Source: DASTBU01 sp035711845
Lineage (GTDB): Bacteria > Acidobacteriota > Vicinamibacteria > Vicinamibacterales > 2-12-FULL-66-21
Assembly (NCBI GenBank): GCA_035711845.1
Contig: DASTBU010000157.1
Coordinates: 1 to 64,000, forward strand
Direction of reading: 5' to 3'
Length of the DNA stretch: 64,000 bases
The notes beneath the pieces are model-generated. The model saw nothing but the letters and a program-made list of their open reading frames with translations. It was not told the origin of the DNA and made no database searches. A program made the translations under genes and the position numbers. Below, in pieces: positions 51,198-59,899 of this stretch; position 1 is the stretch's first letter, and each line of letters begins with the position of its first letter.

Positions 51198-51320
51198 GGA
51201 AATTCCTGCCCCGGATCGGTTGCTGGGATAGAACCCCGGCGGGGGACGCCGGATGCCTGCTGGGAAAGGCGGACTCAGCATAGCACGAGTGAATCTGTTT
51301 GCAGCGAGCGCGGGGCGTCG

Positions 51321-51337
51321 GTATACTTCCCGTATAC
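51321..51337. promoter_or_regulatory. Paired GTATAC motif at the gntR start
   Basis: GTATAC at 51321-51326 and 51332-51337, period 11 bp, ending directly before ATG 51338. TATACT at 51322-51327 could be a -10, giving a leader of about 4 nt. The same pair at 581 and a degenerate one at 5203 suggest a shared operator, possibly of this GntR protein. Confidence 0.5.
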
Positions 51338-52048
51338 ATGGAGCGCGCACAAGGCTCGGAGGCCCCGCAGGTCGAGCGGGCGTATCAGAACATCAAGGCC
51401 GGCATCGTGGAAGGGCGGTATCCGCCCGGAGCGCCGCTGTCGGAAGTCATGCTCGCCCGCGAGCACGGCATGAGCCGGACACCCGTGCGCGAAGGTCTCG
51501 CGCGGCTCTGGCAGGAGCGGTATCTGGATCGGGTCGTGGGCCACGGCTATTTCGTGGCGCGAGTGACCGTGAAATCCATCCACGACACGTTCGAAGTCCG
51601 GCGGGTCCTCGAGGGAGCGGCCGCCGCACGTGCCGCCGAGCTTGCGACTGATGCGGAGATCGCGCAGCTCCGCATCCTCGCGGCCCTGCCGCCTACCGCG
51701 GCAGGCGGCGATCGCAAGAGCCGCACCGAGGCCCCGCAAGCCTATCGTGATGCGGAAGCCGCGAACGTGCGGTTCCACCTCGCGGTGGCGTCGGCGGCGC
51801 GGAATTCGCTGGCTCAGGAGCTGATCGAACGGTGCCTGGCGCAGGTCGATCGCTTCATGTCCCTCGGCGTGCACTTCGGGCCGTTCCAGGAGCGGGCCAC
51901 GGAAGCTCACCTCGCCATCGTGGACGCCATTGCGGAGCGCGATGCCGGCCGCGCGCGCGCGCGCATGGAAGAGCATCTCGACTGCGGCGCCGAGCTCATG
52001 AAGGACGCGCTGTTGCGGGGCCAGCTCGCCGCCGCAGGAATCCAGTGA
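51338..52048 (+). CDS. GntR family transcriptional regulator, FCD subfamily
   Basis: 236 residues. The N-terminal winged helix is AYQNIKAGIVEGRYPPGAPLSEVMLAREHGMSRTPVREGLARL, followed by the FCD ligand domain: IHDTFEVRRVLEGAAAARAAE, FHLAVASAARNSLAQELIE, EAHLAIVDAIAERDAGRARARMEEHL. The FCD histidine and aspartate metal-ligand positions are visible. FCD proteins sense small carboxylates or sugars. ATG 51338 is preferred over the upstream frame. The GTATAC pair just before it points to self-regulation. Confidence 0.93.
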   Translation: MERAQGSEAPQVERAYQNIKAGIVEGRYPPGAPLSEVMLAREHGMSRTPVREGLARLWQERYLDRVVGHGYFVARVTVKSIHDTFEVRRVLEGAAAARAAELATDAEIAQLRILAALPPTAAGGDRKSRTEAPQAYRDAEAANVRFHLAVASAARNSLAQELIERCLAQVDRFMSLGVHFGPFQERATEAHLAIVDAIAERDAGRARARMEEHLDCGAELMKDALLRGQLAAAGIQ

Positions 52049-52159
52049 ATGCTGAATGCTGAATGCTGAATGCTGAATGGTGAATGGTGAATGGCGCTCG
52101 GCGGCTGGCCGCCGGCGCGCATTGCATTCAGCACTCAGCATTCAGCATTCAGCATTGCG
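52049..52159. repeat. Heptamer array with inverted arms, GCTGAAT family
   Basis: The left arm (52049-52089) holds four TGAATGC and then three TGAATGG units. The right arm (52124-52158) holds the inverse, GCATTCAGC units. The centre includes GGCGGC-TG-GCCGCC, itself a hairpin, so one RNA or DNA strand could fold into a long rod of about 110 nt. It starts at the gntR stop and lies before the ABC exporter genes. Confidence 0.8.
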
Positions 52160-52250
52160 AGGGGTTTGGAGGAGGGGGCTTCGGCGGCGACGCCTGGCCC
52201 TCTCCCGGCTTCGGTCAGGCCGGTACAGCGGGGCGCTATACTGATCGCAG

Positions 52251-54002
52251 ATGTCCTTCGCGTTCCGGCAACTCCTTCCTTACGTCTACCGTTATCGCCG
52301 TCAAGTCTGGATCGGGCTCGTCTGCGTCGTGGTGACCACGGCCATACAGCTCCTGTCTCCGTGGATCCTCAAGCACGCCATCGATGACTTGAACGCGGGC
52401 GTCACGCGGCAGAAGCTTGCGGTCTATGCGGCCCTCCTGCTCGGGGTCGCCAGCCTCGGCGGGTTGTTCCGCTTCCTCATGCGACGGATTCTCATCGGGG
52501 CTTCGCGCGACATCGAGTACGACGTCCGCAACGCCTTCTTCTCGCGGCTTCAGCAGCTTCCGCTCGGGTACTATCAGGCTCATCGCACGGGCGACCTGAT
52601 GTCCCGGGCAACCAACGATCTCAATGCCGTACGCATGATGATCGGGCCCGCCGTGATGTACTCCGCCAACACCATCCTGGTGTTCGTGGTCGCGATCATC
52701 CTGATGCTGTCGATCGACGCGCGCCTGACGCTCCTGGCGCTGCTGCCGCTGCCGCTGGTCTCGGTCAGCGTCAGGTATTTTGGACGCGCCATCCACACGC
52801 GCTTCGAGGCCATCCAGGCGCAGCTCTCCGACCTCAGCGCGGTCGTCCAGGAAGCTCTCGCAGGCGTGCGCGTGGTGCAGGCCTATGTGCAGGAACGCCA
52901 CGAAGTCGAGCGATTCAGGAGCGCCAACGCCGAGTACGTGCGCCGCAACCGGCGGCTGATTGTCCTTCAGGGCCTGTTCTTTCCGAGCATGACGCTCTTT
53001 CTCGGCTTCGGCTCGTTGCTGGTCCTGTGGCTCGGCAGCCGCGAGGTCATTCGCGGCCGCATTACGCTTGGCGAGTTCGTCGCCTTCAACGCGTACCTGG
53101 TGATGCTCAGCTGGCCGATGATTGCGTTCGGGTGGGTCACCAACATCCTGCAGCGCGGGATGGCTTCCTGGAATCGCATGCTGGAGATCATCAACGCCGC
53201 GCCCGAGATCAGCGATGCCGGGGTCACCGAGGCGGGGAGGCAGGCGCGGCTGGCGGGCCGCATCGAGCTGCGACGCCTCTCCTTCACGTTCCCGTCGTCG
53301 GACCGGCCGGCCCTGCACGACCTCTCGCTGACGATCGAGGCGGGGGCGACAGCCGCGTTCGTCGGTCCCACCGGCTCGGGCAAGTCGGCGCTGGTCAGCC
53401 TGCTGCCGCGACTGTACGAGCCTCCGATCGGGACCGTGTTCCTCGACGGTGTGGACGTGCGCGAGATCCCGCTCGTCCGGCTTCGCCAGGCGATTGCGGT
53501 CGTGCCCCAGGAGCCGTTCCTGTTTTCGGACACGATTGCCGAGAACATCGCCTTCGGTGTGGAGCACCCAGACGCCGCGCGCATGCACGAAGCCGCGGCG
53601 GTCGCGCGGCTCGACAAGGACGTCGAAGCGTTTCCGCGCGGGTACGAAACCCTCGTGGGCGAGCGCGGGATTACGCTTTCCGGCGGCCAGAAGCAGCGCA
53701 CCGCTCTCGCGCGCGCGCTCATGACGGACCCGCGCATCCTGATCCTGGACGACGCGCTGTCGGCGGTGGACACCTACACGGAGGAAGAGATTCTCGGGCG
53801 CCTGCGGGGGGTCATGCGCCAGCGGACCTCGATCATCGTCGCCCACCGCATCTCGACCGTGCGCGATGCCGATCGCATCTTCGTCCTGGATGGCGGCCGG
53901 ATCGTGGAGCGCGGCACCCACGACGAGCTGGTCGGGAAGGGCGGCCTGTACGCGCGCATGTATCGGAAACAGCTCCTCGAGGAGGAGCTGCAGGCGAGCT
54001 GA
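52251..54002 (+). CDS. ABC exporter half-transporter, first subunit (degenerate ATP site)
   Basis: 583 residues. An N-terminal six-helix ABC-membrane domain (about 1-310) is followed by a nucleotide-binding domain. Walker A is GPTGSGKS, the signature is LSGGQKQR, and Walker B is ILILDDALSAVD with Asp in place of the catalytic Glu. Pairing with the second subunit creates one degenerate ATP site and one canonical site, as in BmrC/D and TM287/288 type heterodimers. Probably exports lipid or drug-like molecules. TATACT ends 8 nt before ATG 52251, suggesting a very short leader. Confidence 0.92.
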   Translation: MSFAFRQLLPYVYRYRRQVWIGLVCVVVTTAIQLLSPWILKHAIDDLNAGVTRQKLAVYAALLLGVASLGGLFRFLMRRILIGASRDIEYDVRNAFFSRLQQLPLGYYQAHRTGDLMSRATNDLNAVRMMIGPAVMYSANTILVFVVAIILMLSIDARLTLLALLPLPLVSVSVRYFGRAIHTRFEAIQAQLSDLSAVVQEALAGVRVVQAYVQERHEVERFRSANAEYVRRNRRLIVLQGLFFPSMTLFLGFGSLLVLWLGSREVIRGRITLGEFVAFNAYLVMLSWPMIAFGWVTNILQRGMASWNRMLEIINAAPEISDAGVTEAGRQARLAGRIELRRLSFTFPSSDRPALHDLSLTIEAGATAAFVGPTGSGKSALVSLLPRLYEPPIGTVFLDGVDVREIPLVRLRQAIAVVPQEPFLFSDTIAENIAFGVEHPDAARMHEAAAVARLDKDVEAFPRGYETLVGERGITLSGGQKQRTALARALMTDPRILILDDALSAVDTYTEEEILGRLRGVMRQRTSIIVAHRISTVRDADRIFVLDGGRIVERGTHDELVGKGGLYARMYRKQLLEEELQAS

Positions 54003-54007
54003 ACACA

Positions 54008-54184
54008 GGTAGGAGCTTCCAGCTCCCAGCTTCCAGTTCCAGCTTCCAGCTCTCAGCTGGTAGTCGATGGCTGGTAGCTGGTCACTGGAAGCTGGAAGCC
54101 GGAAGCTGGAAGCCGGAAGCTGGAAGCCGGAAGCTGGAAGCCGGAAGCTGGAAGCTGGAAGCTGGAAGCTGGAAGCTGGAAACT
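54008..54184. repeat. Heptamer array with inverted arms, CAGCTTC/GGAAGCT family
   Basis: The left arm 54008-54061 contains CAGCTTC and CCAGCTC units, the right arm 54067-54184 the inverse GGAAGCT and GGAAGCC units, 7 nt each. The right arm contains about fourteen units, the longest array in the window. It lies between the two ABC genes, inside their operon, and belongs to the same family as 5222-5434. Confidence 0.85.
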
Positions 54185-54190
54185 CTTTTC

Positions 54191-56059
54191 ATGCACGAAG
54201 AGGAAGTCCTCGGCAAGGCGTACGACGCGCGGCTGATGCGGCGGCTTCTCGGCTACCTGCGCCCCTACAAGCTGCAGGTAGCCATCGCGCTCGTCGCGAT
54301 CATCGCCGCTTCGGTCCTTCAGCTCGCGCAGCCGTGGCTGATGAAGGTGGCGATCGACCGCTACATCGCCACCGGCGATCTCGAAGGGCTCGACCGCATC
54401 GCGCTGGCGTTTCTCGCCATTCTGCTCGGCTCCTTCGCGCTGGAGTACGTCCAGACCTGGATCCTCCAGATGACCGGCCAGCGCATCATGTTCGACATGC
54501 GGATGCAGATCTACGAGCACCTGCACCGCCTCGATCTGAAGTTCTTCGACAAGAACCCGGTTGGCCGGCTGATGACACGGGTCACGAGCGACGTGGACGT
54601 GTTGAACGACATGTTCACGGCCGGCGTGGTCTCCGTGTTCGGGGACGTGTTCACGCTGGCGGGCATCATGATCGTGCTCGTCACGATGGACTGGCGCCTC
54701 GCCCTGATCACCTTTTCGGTCCTGCCGCTGATCGTGCTCGTGACGCAGTGGTTCCGGCGGAACGTGCGGGAGCTCTACAGAGTGGTTCGCGTGCGCGTCG
54801 CGCGGATCAACGCGTTCCTGCAGGAGCACATCACGGGCATGTCCACCGTGCAGCTCTTCCGGCGCGAGCCCCGCAGCTTCGCCCGGTTCGACGAGATCAA
54901 CCGGGCGCACCGGGATGCGAACGTCGAGTCGATCTTCTACTACGCCGTGTTCTATCCGGCGATCGAAATCATCGGCGCGCTCGCCTCGGCGCTGATCATC
55001 TGGTTCGGCGGGCTGTGGACCATGCAGGACACGCTGACCGTCGGCTCCTTGGTCGCTTTCCTGCTGTACTCGCAGCGCTTCTTCCGGCCGATCAGCGACA
55101 TGTCGGAGAAGTTCAACATCCTCCAGGCTGCGATGGCCTCCTCGGAGCGGATCTTCAAGCTGCTCGATACACAGGCGACCGTCCGGGCCTCTCGGCGGGT
55201 CGGATCCAACGCCCTCGCGCCGGGGACTTCGGCGGCGGGCGGTTCGGATCGGCCCGGGACTGTCGGCGGGTGGACGGCGGAGGGCGGGAGGCGGACCGGT
55301 CACATCCACTTCGATCACGTGTGGTTCGCGTACAACGACGAGGATTACGTCCTCAAGGACGTGACGTTCGAGGTGCGCCCAGGGGAGCGGGTCGGAATTG
55401 TCGGCGCCACCGGGGCAGGAAAGTCGACGATCATCAATTTGCTGCTGCGGTTCTACGACGTCAACCGCGGGCGGATCACGATCGATGGGACCGACATCCG
55501 CGGGATGCCGCTCGAGGACCTCCGCCGCCTGTTCAGCCTCGTGCTCCAGGATGTCCACCTCTTCTCGGGGACGATTGCCGACAACATCCGGCTCGGCAAC
55601 TCCGACATAACGGACGAACAGGTGCGCGCCGCCGCCGCCGCCGTGCACGCCGATGGTTTCATCGAGCGCCTGGCCGGCGGCTACGCCAGCCCCGTCGCCG
55701 AGCGCGGGGCCACGCTGTCGGTGGGCCAGAAGCAGCTGCTGTCGTTCGCCCGTGCCCTGGCCTTCGATCCGCGGATCCTCGTGCTCGACGAGGCGACGTC
55801 CAGCGTCGACACGGAAACCGAGCTCCTGATCCGCGACGCGCTGCACGTGCTGATGGCCGGCCGCACCACCATCGCCATCGCTCACAGGCTGTCGACGATT
55901 CAGGACATGGATCAGATCCTGGTGCTGCACAAGGGTGAACTGCGGGAATCGGGGTCGCACCAGCAGCTGCTCGCCCGGCGGGGTCTCTATTTCAAGCTGT
56001 ATCAGCTGCAATACAAGGATCAGGAGCGCATCGAAGTGCCGGAGACGGCCACGAGCTGA
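54191..56059 (+). CDS. ABC exporter half-transporter, second subunit (canonical Walker B)
   Basis: 622 residues. A six-helix membrane domain (LQVAIALVAIIAASVLQLAQP and on) is followed by a nucleotide-binding domain. Walker A is GATGAGKST, Walker B ILVLDEATSSVD with the catalytic Glu, and the signature is LSVGQKQLLS instead of LSGGQ. The membrane domain and NBD are joined by a long Gly/Ser-rich linker (about 335-370) encoded partly by a GGCGGRN repeat tract (55262-55298). The partner at 52251 supplies the LSGGQ signature, so one intact and one degenerate ATP site are predicted. ATG 54191 follows the repeat array. Confidence 0.92.
   Translation: MHEEEVLGKAYDARLMRRLLGYLRPYKLQVAIALVAIIAASVLQLAQPWLMKVAIDRYIATGDLEGLDRIALAFLAILLGSFALEYVQTWILQMTGQRIMFDMRMQIYEHLHRLDLKFFDKNPVGRLMTRVTSDVDVLNDMFTAGVVSVFGDVFTLAGIMIVLVTMDWRLALITFSVLPLIVLVTQWFRRNVRELYRVVRVRVARINAFLQEHITGMSTVQLFRREPRSFARFDEINRAHRDANVESIFYYAVFYPAIEIIGALASALIIWFGGLWTMQDTLTVGSLVAFLLYSQRFFRPISDMSEKFNILQAAMASSERIFKLLDTQATVRASRRVGSNALAPGTSAAGGSDRPGTVGGWTAEGGRRTGHIHFDHVWFAYNDEDYVLKDVTFEVRPGERVGIVGATGAGKSTIINLLLRFYDVNRGRITIDGTDIRGMPLEDLRRLFSLVLQDVHLFSGTIADNIRLGNSDITDEQVRAAAAAVHADGFIERLAGGYASPVAERGATLSVGQKQLLSFARALAFDPRILVLDEATSSVDTETELLIRDALHVLMAGRTTIAIAHRLSTIQDMDQILVLHKGELRESGSHQQLLARRGLYFKLYQLQYKDQERIEVPETATS
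55262..55298 (+). repeat. GGCGGAC/GGCGGAG-type repeat within the ABC linker
   Basis: Units GGCGGGT, GGACGGC, GGCGGAG and GGCGGAC encode the linker residues GGWTAEGGRRTG. Similar to the tract at the 5' end of thrB. Confidence 0.5.
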
Positions 56060-56126
56060 TCGCTCGAACCACGGCCCTCAGGACCCGGCGGCAAAACTGG
56101 CGATGGCCAATTCGGCCAGCTCTCGG

Positions 56127-56681
56127 TTACCTGGGGATCTGGACCGGGGCCGGCGTGATGATGTTGCGCGAAGGGAGCGGGCCGTCTGTCTGCTCCCGCT
56201 GCCGGAAGAGACGATCGACCTGCTTGGGTGAGCTCGCCTGCGGGTCCCATCCGAGCCGCAGCACCGTCAGGTCGATCTTGCGCCGGCCGAACGCGAGCGC
56301 TTCGTGACAGCTCCACATGTAGATGTCGATCTCGCGGCCCTGCACCTTGGGGCCCGTATCCAGCACCGTGTAGATTCCGGCGTACTTCTCGAGCACCCTT
56401 TCCACCCTGATGACGGAGCCGACCGGCAGCAGGTCGGGATCGGCGGCCGCGATGCCCGTGCGGACGTTGACACCCGACGCGGTGGTGGTGCCCTTGCAGT
56501 ATGCGGTGGCCGCGAACCGCAGTCTCGCCCCCGCCGCCGGCACCGCGGTGTCTTCGCGCAGGTCGGCCTGCCTGGCGGCGAACTTCGAGTCGAGCGCCGT
56601 CACCTCGTACAGCAGCGCGAAGGAGACAGCAGCCAGCGCTGTCGCGACGATCTTGCGACCGGTCGATCGCGAGAGAAGCAT
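56127..56681 (-). CDS. 3D-domain exported protein (possible lytic enzyme or peptidoglycan binding)
   Basis: 184 residues. Signal peptide/membrane segment (GRKIVATALAAVSFALLYEV), then a 3D domain (named for three Asp), of the double-psi beta-barrel group related to MltA/RlpA. Motifs: RFAATAYCKGTTTASGVNVRTGIAAADP, GSVIRVE, YTVLDTGPKVQGREIDIYMWS. ATG 56681 is used because the stronger-looking GTG 56708 overlaps the -10 of the promoter at 56707-56736. MltA-like 3D domains cut peptidoglycan; others bind it. Confidence 0.82.
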   Translation of the reverse strand: MLLSRSTGRKIVATALAAVSFALLYEVTALDSKFAARQADLREDTAVPAAGARLRFAATAYCKGTTTASGVNVRTGIAAADPDLLPVGSVIRVERVLEKYAGIYTVLDTGPKVQGREIDIYMWSCHEALAFGRRKIDLTVLRLGWDPQASSPKQVDRLFRQREQTDGPLPSRNIITPAPVQIPR

Positions 56682-56706
56682 CTGGATTGTGTGCTGGGGT
56701 AGGACC

Positions 56707-56736
56707 ACTATATCGGCTGGTCGAGGTCTTGGTCAA
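56707..56736 (-). promoter_or_regulatory. Promoter for the 3D-domain gene
   Basis: On the minus strand TTGACC (56736-56731) and TATAGT (56712-56707) are 18 bp apart. Transcription would start near 56700, about 19 nt before ATG 56681. Confidence 0.55.
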
Positions 56737-56806
56737 AGCGAACACTACGCGAAAACTCCCGATACCACCGGGGTGATGGTCGCGTAAGTATCTGAAATAC
56801 AGCAGG

Positions 56807-57295
56807 TTAGTCGTGATGATGGTGGGCGGCGTGCCGTCGATGAGCCAGAATCATGGCGAGCGAGACCCGGTAGGCCACCGCGGAGAGCGCCGTGGCCCCG
56901 AGCGTCGATCCCAGCGTGTAGGCCCAGGCGAGCGGCGCGAGCGTGCGCGCCACCTCCAGGAAGCCATCCACTGAGACCTTCGAGACGGCCTGGCTCAGGT
57001 CCTGAAGCAGACGGGGTGGGACATCGACGCGCAGAATCGTGGCCCCCACGATCGTGGCGAGCGTGTAGTACGGAGGGAGGATCCACGGCAGGTTCGAGTA
57101 GATGCCCAGGACGACAGCGACCCGGTTCAAGTTCAGCATGAAGGCGAGCGCTACACCCAGGATTGTGTGCAATCCCAGAAAGGGGGAGAACCCGAAAAAG
57201 ACACCGAGCGCGTAGGCCGCGGCAGTCCGACGAGGCGTGTCGTGCGTGTGGAGGAGCTGTTCCAGCCAGCGGCGCGCGGCGGGGAAGCGGTCCAT
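56807..57295 (-). CDS. DUF2062 domain membrane protein
   Basis: 162 residues. DUF2062 signatures HDTPRRTAAAYALGVFFGFSPFLGLHTILG and RVAVVLGIYSNLPWILPPYY, with three or so hydrophobic segments, the last ending in a His-rich tail (HRRHAAHHHHD). An inner-membrane protein whose family has no settled function; members often accompany lipid or cell-wall genes. It follows thiL with a 5-nt gap on the same strand. Confidence 0.85.
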   Translation of the reverse strand: MDRFPAARRWLEQLLHTHDTPRRTAAAYALGVFFGFSPFLGLHTILGVALAFMLNLNRVAVVLGIYSNLPWILPPYYTLATIVGATILRVDVPPRLLQDLSQAVSKVSVDGFLEVARTLAPLAWAYTLGSTLGATALSAVAYRVSLAMILAHRRHAAHHHHD

Positions 57296-57300
57296 GCCGA

Positions 57301-58341
57301 TCAGAAGTGCGCGAACCCGTGTGGGAGCGCCGCCTCCGTCCCGTTCTGGATGACCACGAGCGAGCGGTCGGCCGTGAGCTCGCCGATGTGGGTCAGGCTG
57401 AGCCCCTGAGCAAGCCGGCCGGCGGCGCGGAACCGTCCCTTGAATCGCGCAGGCACCGCGAACAGCAACTCGTAGTCGTCACCTCCTGCGAGGGCGCTCT
57501 CCACGGGGTCCTTCCCCGCGCCGCTGAAGATCTCCCTGGCGCCCTGGTCAATGGGCAGCCGATCGGCCTCGATCCTGGCGCCGGTACCGCTCGCCTCGGC
57601 AACCTGCCGGATCGCATCAGCCAACCCGTCGCTGAGGTCCATGCAGGCGTTCGCCGCCCGCGTCCGGCCGATCACCGCGCCCAATCGGACGCGCGGCTCC
57701 GGTCTTCGGTGCCTCTGAACGCACTCGAGCACCGCACCGTCCGGTTCCGCGACCTCACCCGCTCCGGCGTGCCGCTGCAACCACCAGAGTCCGGCAGACG
57801 ACGCGCCGATCGTCCCGCTCACATACAACCTGTCGCCGGGCCGCCCTCCGGCGCGTGTCAAAATCTTCCGCGGCCGTGCCGAGCCCGTGACCGTGACATC
57901 CACCACCAGCGGGCCGGGCGATCGGGAGATGTTGCCGCCCGCGACGGCCACTCGGGAGCGCCCGGCGAGCGTCAGGAAGCCTTCCAGGAGGCCGTCGAAT
58001 GCTTCCAGGCTGCAGGAAGCTGGGATCATCAGCGAGAGCAGCGCAAAGCGCGGCGTTCCACCCATCGACGCAACATCGCTGAGGTTGATCGCAAGCGCCT
58101 TGTGTCCGACGTCGGTGGGGGTGGAGAAGCTGAAGTCGAAATGTACGCCCTCGACCAGCGCATCGGTCGTGAGGATGTCGAATGCCCCCCTCTCGGGCCG
58201 CACCACGGCCGCGTCGTCGCCAGGCCCGACGAGGAGGTCGGACGGCGGTGAGGGAAGCATCCGGCGGATGCGTTCGATGAGGCCGCGCTCGCCCAGGTCG
58301 GAGGCGGGCGTCGCACCCGTACCCCTACCGGGCGTACTCAA
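57301..58341 (-). CDS. thiL: Thiamine-monophosphate kinase
   Basis: 346 residues. Phosphorylates thiamine monophosphate to the pyrophosphate. Signatures: GPGDDAAVV, LTTDALVEGVHFDFSFSTPTDVGHKALAINLSDVASMGGTP-like stretch with the metal-binding Asp residues, VAVAGGNISRS, GDRLYVSGTIGASSAGL and the C-terminal GGDDYELLFA. TTG 58341 is the start; it overlaps the end of rny by 17 nt. No TPP riboswitch was recognised. It lies between rny and DUF2062. Confidence 0.93.
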   Translation of the reverse strand: MSTPGRGTGATPASDLGERGLIERIRRMLPSPPSDLLVGPGDDAAVVRPERGAFDILTTDALVEGVHFDFSFSTPTDVGHKALAINLSDVASMGGTPRFALLSLMIPASCSLEAFDGLLEGFLTLAGRSRVAVAGGNISRSPGPLVVDVTVTGSARPRKILTRAGGRPGDRLYVSGTIGASSAGLWWLQRHAGAGEVAEPDGAVLECVQRHRRPEPRVRLGAVIGRTRAANACMDLSDGLADAIRQVAEASGTGARIEADRLPIDQGAREIFSGAGKDPVESALAGGDDYELLFAVPARFKGRFRAAGRLAQGLSLTHIGELTADRSLVVIQNGTEAALPHGFAHF

Positions 58342-59899
58342 CGGCCCGCGTCTCGCGAATAACGGTCACCTTGATCTGGCCGGGATACTCCAATTCGTTC
58401 TCGATGCGCCGTGCGATGTCCCGGGAGAGCCACACGGTTTCCTCATCCGACACGCGGTCGCTTTCGACGACGATGCGGATCTCGCGGCCGGCCTGGAGCG
58501 CGAACGCCTTGGAGACGCCCTGGAACGAATCGGCGATGCCCTCGAGCTTCTCGAGCCGCTTGACGTAGGACTCGAGGATGTCGCGGCGGGCCCCGGGGCG
58601 GGCAGCAGAGATCGCGTCAGCCGCCTGCACGATCATGGCCTCGAGCGACGGCCAGTCGATGTCCATGTGGTGGGCTGCGACGGCCTGGAGCACCGGCTCG
58701 CTCTCGCCGTGCTTCCGCAGGTACTCGAGTCCCAGCTCGAGGTGCGTGCCCTGGAGATCCCGATCGATGGCTTTGCCGATGTCGTGAAGGAACGCGGCGC
58801 GCGCGGCGACGTGGCCGTTGAGGCCGAGCTCCTTCGCCATGATGCCAGCCAGGAATGCGACTTCCCGCGAATGGTTCAGCACATTCTGCCCGTAGCTGGT
58901 CCTGAACTTCAGACGGCCCATCAGCCGCAGCACCTCCGGATGCAGGTCGTAGAGCCCGAGCTCGAAGGCGGCCGCTTCTCCTTCGCGGCGCACCGTGTCT
59001 TCCATCTCGCCCTTGACCTTCTCGACCACCTCCTCGATCCGGGCGGGATGGACGCGTCCGTCGGCGAGCAGCCGCTCGATCGCCTGCCGGGCGACCTCGC
59101 GTCGGAACGGATCGAAGCTGGAGAGAATGATGGCACCCGGGGTGTCGTCGACGATGAGCTCGACGCCGGTGGCAGTTTCGAGGGCGCGGATGTTCCGGCC
59201 TTCCCGCCCGATGATCCGCCCCTTCATGTCGTCGCTGGGCAGATCGACGACCGACACCGTCGTCTCGATCGCATGCTCGGCGGCGCTGCGCTGGATGGCG
59301 TCCGCGATGATGTGCTGCGCGCGGACGGCGGCGGTCTCGCGGGCCTCGGTCTCCAGCCGCTTGACGAGGTTGGCTGCTTCGCGCCGGGCATCGGCCTCGA
59401 TCTGCTTGAGCAGCAGCTCGCGGGCCTCGTCGGCGGTCAACGACGCGATCCGCTGGAGCTCGCGGTGGCGATCGGCGAGCAGCTGTTCGGTGCGAGCCCG
59501 GGCGGCGGCGGTCGCCTCCTCCTGCTGCGCGAGCGCCCGTTCCCGCGCGCGCAGGTCCTGCTCCAGTCGATCGCTTCCCGCGAGCCGGTCGGCCAGTGCG
59601 CGGGTCTTGTCGGCGAGCATCTGTTCCAGCCCGAGGATCTCCTGTCGCCGCTCGCGGAGCTGGCGATCGGCGTCGGCTGCGAGCTCGTGCGCCTTCTCGC
59701 GCGCCGACAGCGCCGCCTCCTTGCGGATCGTCTCGCTGTCGCGTTCAGCCTGCTTGACGATTCGATCGGCTTCGGCGACCGCGCGCCCGATGGTTTCTTC
59801 GCTGATGCGCCGTCGCGAGCCGAGCCACCAGGCGAGCAACCCTCCGCCGATGACCGCCGTGACGAGCGCGTTGATGATCAGGTAGGCCGGCAGACCCAT
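58325..59899 (-). CDS. rny: Ribonuclease Y
   Basis: 524 residues. The layout is an N-terminal membrane helix (LIINALVTAVIGGGLLAWWLG), a long coiled coil (about 35-200), a KH domain (VVDLPSDDMKGRIIGREGRNIRALE), and an HD domain with VLNHSREVAFLAGIMA, AAFLHDIGKAID, and VAAHHMDI. This membrane-anchored endoribonuclease starts mRNA turnover. ATG 59899. Upstream on the same strand are the probable 6S RNA, zapA, zapB-like and pheST. The 268-bp gap 59900-60167 shows no gene. Confidence 0.95.
   Translation of the reverse strand: MGLPAYLIINALVTAVIGGGLLAWWLGSRRRISEETIGRAVAEADRIVKQAERDSETIRKEAALSAREKAHELAADADRQLRERRQEILGLEQMLADKTRALADRLAGSDRLEQDLRARERALAQQEEATAAARARTEQLLADRHRELQRIASLTADEARELLLKQIEADARREAANLVKRLETEARETAAVRAQHIIADAIQRSAAEHAIETTVSVVDLPSDDMKGRIIGREGRNIRALETATGVELIVDDTPGAIILSSFDPFRREVARQAIERLLADGRVHPARIEEVVEKVKGEMEDTVRREGEAAAFELGLYDLHPEVLRLMGRLKFRTSYGQNVLNHSREVAFLAGIMAKELGLNGHVAARAAFLHDIGKAIDRDLQGTHLELGLEYLRKHGESEPVLQAVAAHHMDIDWPSLEAMIVQAADAISAARPGARRDILESYVKRLEKLEGIADSFQGVSKAFALQAGREIRIVVESDRVSDEETVWLSRDIARRIENELEYPGQIKVTVIRETRAVEYAR

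Noticed and set aside
11479..54184. Heptamer arrays as possible CRISPR arrays
   Set aside because: Units are 7-8 nt without spacers of constant length and there are no cas genes.
58341..58400. TPP riboswitch upstream of thiL
   Set aside because: The region is the end of rny and has no THI-box sequence.
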